Source: Helicostylum pulchrum (taxonomy: Eukaryota; Mucoromycota; Mucoromycetes; Mucorales; Mucoraceae). Taken from it: 64,000 bases of DNA. The stretch lies in the NCBI GenBank assembly GCA_025677825.1, contig JAIXMO010000059.1:62001-126000 (forward strand), in the 5' to 3' direction. Below, in pieces: positions 61,833-64,000 of this stretch. Both the position numbers and the translations under genes were made by a program. The notes under the pieces were generated by a model that ran no database searches, had not been told where the DNA came from, and saw nothing but the letters and a program-made list of their open reading frames with translations. The first letter of the stretch is position 1. Each line of letters starts with the position of its first letter.

Positions 61833-63221
61833 TTATTGAGCTTTCTTCTTCTTCTCAGGCTCAAGAGTGTTATCATACTCAACACACTTTGCGTTGGAAG
61901 TTTCAGTCTTTGAGTAAACACGCGAAAAGTCAACCGCATCCTTAAGAACACCAACACGCATACTAGTGAGTAAATTACGAGCACCATTGGAGTGGTTATA
62001 AATACCACCGTTAAAAGCCTTGGTCATATCTTTACCAATACCAATCGAAAGATACTTGAATCCACCAGGATGATCAAAGTTCTCAACATCATACATAATA
62101 CCGTCCAAAAGGATCCATTTCTTGTTCTTGGCGCTTACCAACGACTTGAATTCTTCCATCGTATAAACAGGTAACTCGTCAAGAGCCTTACCGAATTCAA
62201 GAGTACGCTTCATTTCATCAACTCTCTTTTCCATCATTTGTACTTTACCCTTTTGGATTTCGTTGGCAGAGAAAGTCTTCAAGTTGGTTGTTTGACCGAT
62301 AAAGTTCAAAGCTCTGATAAGCCATTTAGTAGGGTCGTATTGATACCAGAGAATAGCATTACGGTAATCTTGAGGGAACTCGTGATGAAAGTTATGGTAA
62401 CCTTCACCACAAGTAACGATAGCTGTGATCCAGGAATCCTTGGGTGTGTGGTAATCATCAAAAGAGGTTTCGCCAATATAATGAGCAAGACTGTTAACAC
62501 AGAAAGTAGCATGATGGACAAAGACAAGACGACAGAGACCAGCATAGACAAAACCGCCCTTCCAGTCTCCCCAACCAAGACCAGCAACGACCATAGGGAA
62601 GATAAAGGCCATCGTGACAGCAAAGTAAAGATAGTATTTGTGTTGGAAGCGTACGAGTGGGTCTTGCTTTAGATCAGCGGTATCAGCATACCCGATTCTG
62701 TTTCTAGGTCTATTGATTAACATCCAGCCGATATGAGAGAAGAAGAAACCACGAGTAGCTGCATAAGGGTCTTTATCAGAATCAGTCCAACGATGATGAG
62801 CGCGATGACCACGAGACCACCAATGAATAGAGCCTTCAAATGCACCTGAACCAGCTAAAGCAAGAGCAATACGAGCGGGTTCCTTGGCGTCAAAAGATCT
62901 ATGTGCCCAGTAGCGATGATAACCAGCAGTAATACCAAGGCCCGTGGTGAGATAATAAATGAGTGCCCAATAAAGCGTCTTGGTCTGTAATTCGGTTTGC
63001 GTAGCCAAATGAATAGCCAAAAGAGGAGTAGAGATTAAAAGGATAGTTTGGAACCAATTGACACGGCCAAAAAAATTATTCAGTGTTGTAGGCCCGTCAA
63101 ACAAAGGAGGCATGACTGGGTTTGCTAAAGGAAGCTGTCGGTCCTCCGTTGGTGTGAAGGCATAAGGAGGAAACTTGTCCTTATTTACCTGCGCTGTAAT
63201 GGTTGCAGTCGTTGTAGACAT
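61833..63221 (-). CDS. OLE1: stearoyl-CoA delta-9 desaturase with fused cytochrome b5
   Basis: ER membrane di-iron enzyme that introduces the delta-9 double bond into palmitoyl- and stearoyl-CoA. Intronless, 462 aa, normal for the fungal Ole1 family. Three histidine boxes are present: HRYWAH (residues 102-107), HRAHH (139-143) and HNFHH (276-280), with hydrophobic segments between (FQTILLISTPLLAIHL, YWALIYYLTTGLGITAGY, LYFAVTMAFIFPMVVAGLGW). The C-terminal cytochrome b5 domain (residues about 350-425) carries the heme motif HPGG at 384-387 and a second His in NHSNG, so electrons are supplied in cis. The absence of introns contrasts with the other housekeeping genes here. Confidence 0.97.
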   Translation of the reverse strand: MSTTTATITAQVNKDKFPPYAFTPTEDRQLPLANPVMPPLFDGPTTLNNFFGRVNWFQTILLISTPLLAIHLATQTELQTKTLYWALIYYLTTGLGITAGYHRYWAHRSFDAKEPARIALALAGSGAFEGSIHWWSRGHRAHHRWTDSDKDPYAATRGFFFSHIGWMLINRPRNRIGYADTADLKQDPLVRFQHKYYLYFAVTMAFIFPMVVAGLGWGDWKGGFVYAGLCRLVFVHHATFCVNSLAHYIGETSFDDYHTPKDSWITAIVTCGEGYHNFHHEFPQDYRNAILWYQYDPTKWLIRALNFIGQTTNLKTFSANEIQKGKVQMMEKRVDEMKRTLEFGKALDELPVYTMEEFKSLVSAKNKKWILLDGIMYDVENFDHPGGFKYLSIGIGKDMTKAFNGGIYNHSNGARNLLTSMRVGVLKDAVDFSRVYSKTETSNAKCVEYDNTLEPEKKKKAQ

Positions 63222-64000
63222 GTGTTATTGTAAGCTCAAGTAAAAAAAGAAGAAGAAAAAAGAGATGAATAAAATATAAAAAGAACTTTAATCGGATTAA
63301 AAAACGCCTTGTATTTAAATCAATTTTCTATCACCTAGAATGTCTTATATTCAAACGTTGAAACACAAAAAAGCATTTTCGTACGTACTTTGAAATTTGT
63401 TGGGCCTCTGGGGAAAAAGTCAATTTTGGGGGATCAACAGCCAATTATAACTCATTCTTGCTTTCATAGGAGAGTTTCAAAACTTTCCATTTAATGCTTC
63501 AAGGTTGACCTTTAGAAGCCTTTTTTTTACACTATTTACTATCTTTAACACATATTGTAAAAGTCACGTATTATCAAGACATATCATAATACCGATAGAA
63601 AGAAAAAACAAATTAAAACCAAGTTTTTCTTTCCCCCTTTTTTTGGATTAAAATTATAGGTTTTGTTTCAAGATTTATGGTCTGATATTTTTCTATAAAA
63701 TATGGTTAATCGACGCTTAGATAATATTTCCAAGCTAAAATAGAAGTTTTCTATTTCTACCCCATTTATAGAGGTAAAAAAAAGTGATTCGATGTTTATT
63801 TTCTTGTCAAAAAAAAAAAAAAAAAAAAACTCAGGGCCCGTGCGTATCTCGACTTTTTTTTTAACGTGAACAAGTTGCACAGGAAGTAAAAAAACCAGGC
63901 GAGAAGCTACCTTGCTATAAATTTATTTTTGGTATAAAGACTACTTTTTTTTATATATATGCCTAGAAAACTATTATACGACGAGACCCTAATTATAAAA
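63222..64000. promoter_or_regulatory. OLE1 upstream region, window end
   Basis: 780 bp of AT-rich DNA including the OLE1 promoter and a poly-A run (63809-63829). No further gene is supported up to the window edge. Confidence 0.4.

Overview
The window is nuclear DNA of an early-diverging filamentous fungus, most likely a member of the Mucorales (Mucoromycota). The evidence is a very AT-rich sequence full of A/T homopolymers, compact genes with many short (about 45-115 nt) GT-AG introns, and a fungal gene set (StuA-type APSES factor, Tup1, Ole1-type desaturase with fused cytochrome b5, external NADH dehydrogenase) together with a CP2/Grainyhead factor. All gene models were spliced by hand from the sequence; exon coordinates are in the evidence fields.

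Layout. 1-8.5 kb: dihydrofolate reductase (3' end outside the window), beta-COP, ATP synthase beta and a CP2/Grainyhead transcription factor. 8.5-11.2 kb: empty intergenic DNA. 11.2-17.5 kb: Tup1 corepressor, cytochrome c oxidase subunit VIa, a tetraspanin-like membrane protein and a flavin monooxygenase. 18.6-24.7 kb: hydroxyacid-oxoacid transhydrogenase and an Itc1/Acf1-type ISWI subunit. 24.7-34.6 kb: a gene-poor block dominated by a 1.45-kb, nearly identical inverted repeat whose arms flank a single anillin/Bud4-like cytokinesis gene. 34.7-43.9 kb: a small conserved-looking protein, an MIT-domain protein, a StuA-type APSES regulator, an EST1/SMG-type TPR-PIN protein and ribosomal protein L14. 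46.9-52.7 kb: a secreted protein, a degenerate repeat array, a 1.08-kb TIR element and ribosomal protein L7. 53-64 kb: coiled-coil and acidic proteins of unknown role, Pex19, external NADH dehydrogenase and delta-9 desaturase.

There is no operon logic. Neighbours are mostly unrelated housekeeping genes, often convergent with very short gaps (97 bp between ATP2 and CP2, 51 bp between the tetraspanin and the monooxygenase). Mitochondrial energy metabolism is represented by ATP2, COX13, NDE and the transhydrogenase; transcription and chromatin control by CP2, Tup1, Itc1 and StuA.

The strongest novelty candidate is the 50258-51334 element. It has about 314-bp terminal inverted repeats beginning CAGTG, flanked by TA on both sides (Tc1/mariner hallmarks), but between them it carries only a small PD-(D/E)XK-like nuclease ORF bordered by telomere-like heptad repeats, and no DDE transposase. 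The second is the large inverted repeat around the anillin-like gene, each arm of which contains a diverged palindromic (foldback) element. Two GC-AG introns (StuA and RPL7), a CCGGACC motif about 100 bp upstream of both ribosomal protein genes, and an acidic insertion in an apparently incomplete PIN domain are also notable.
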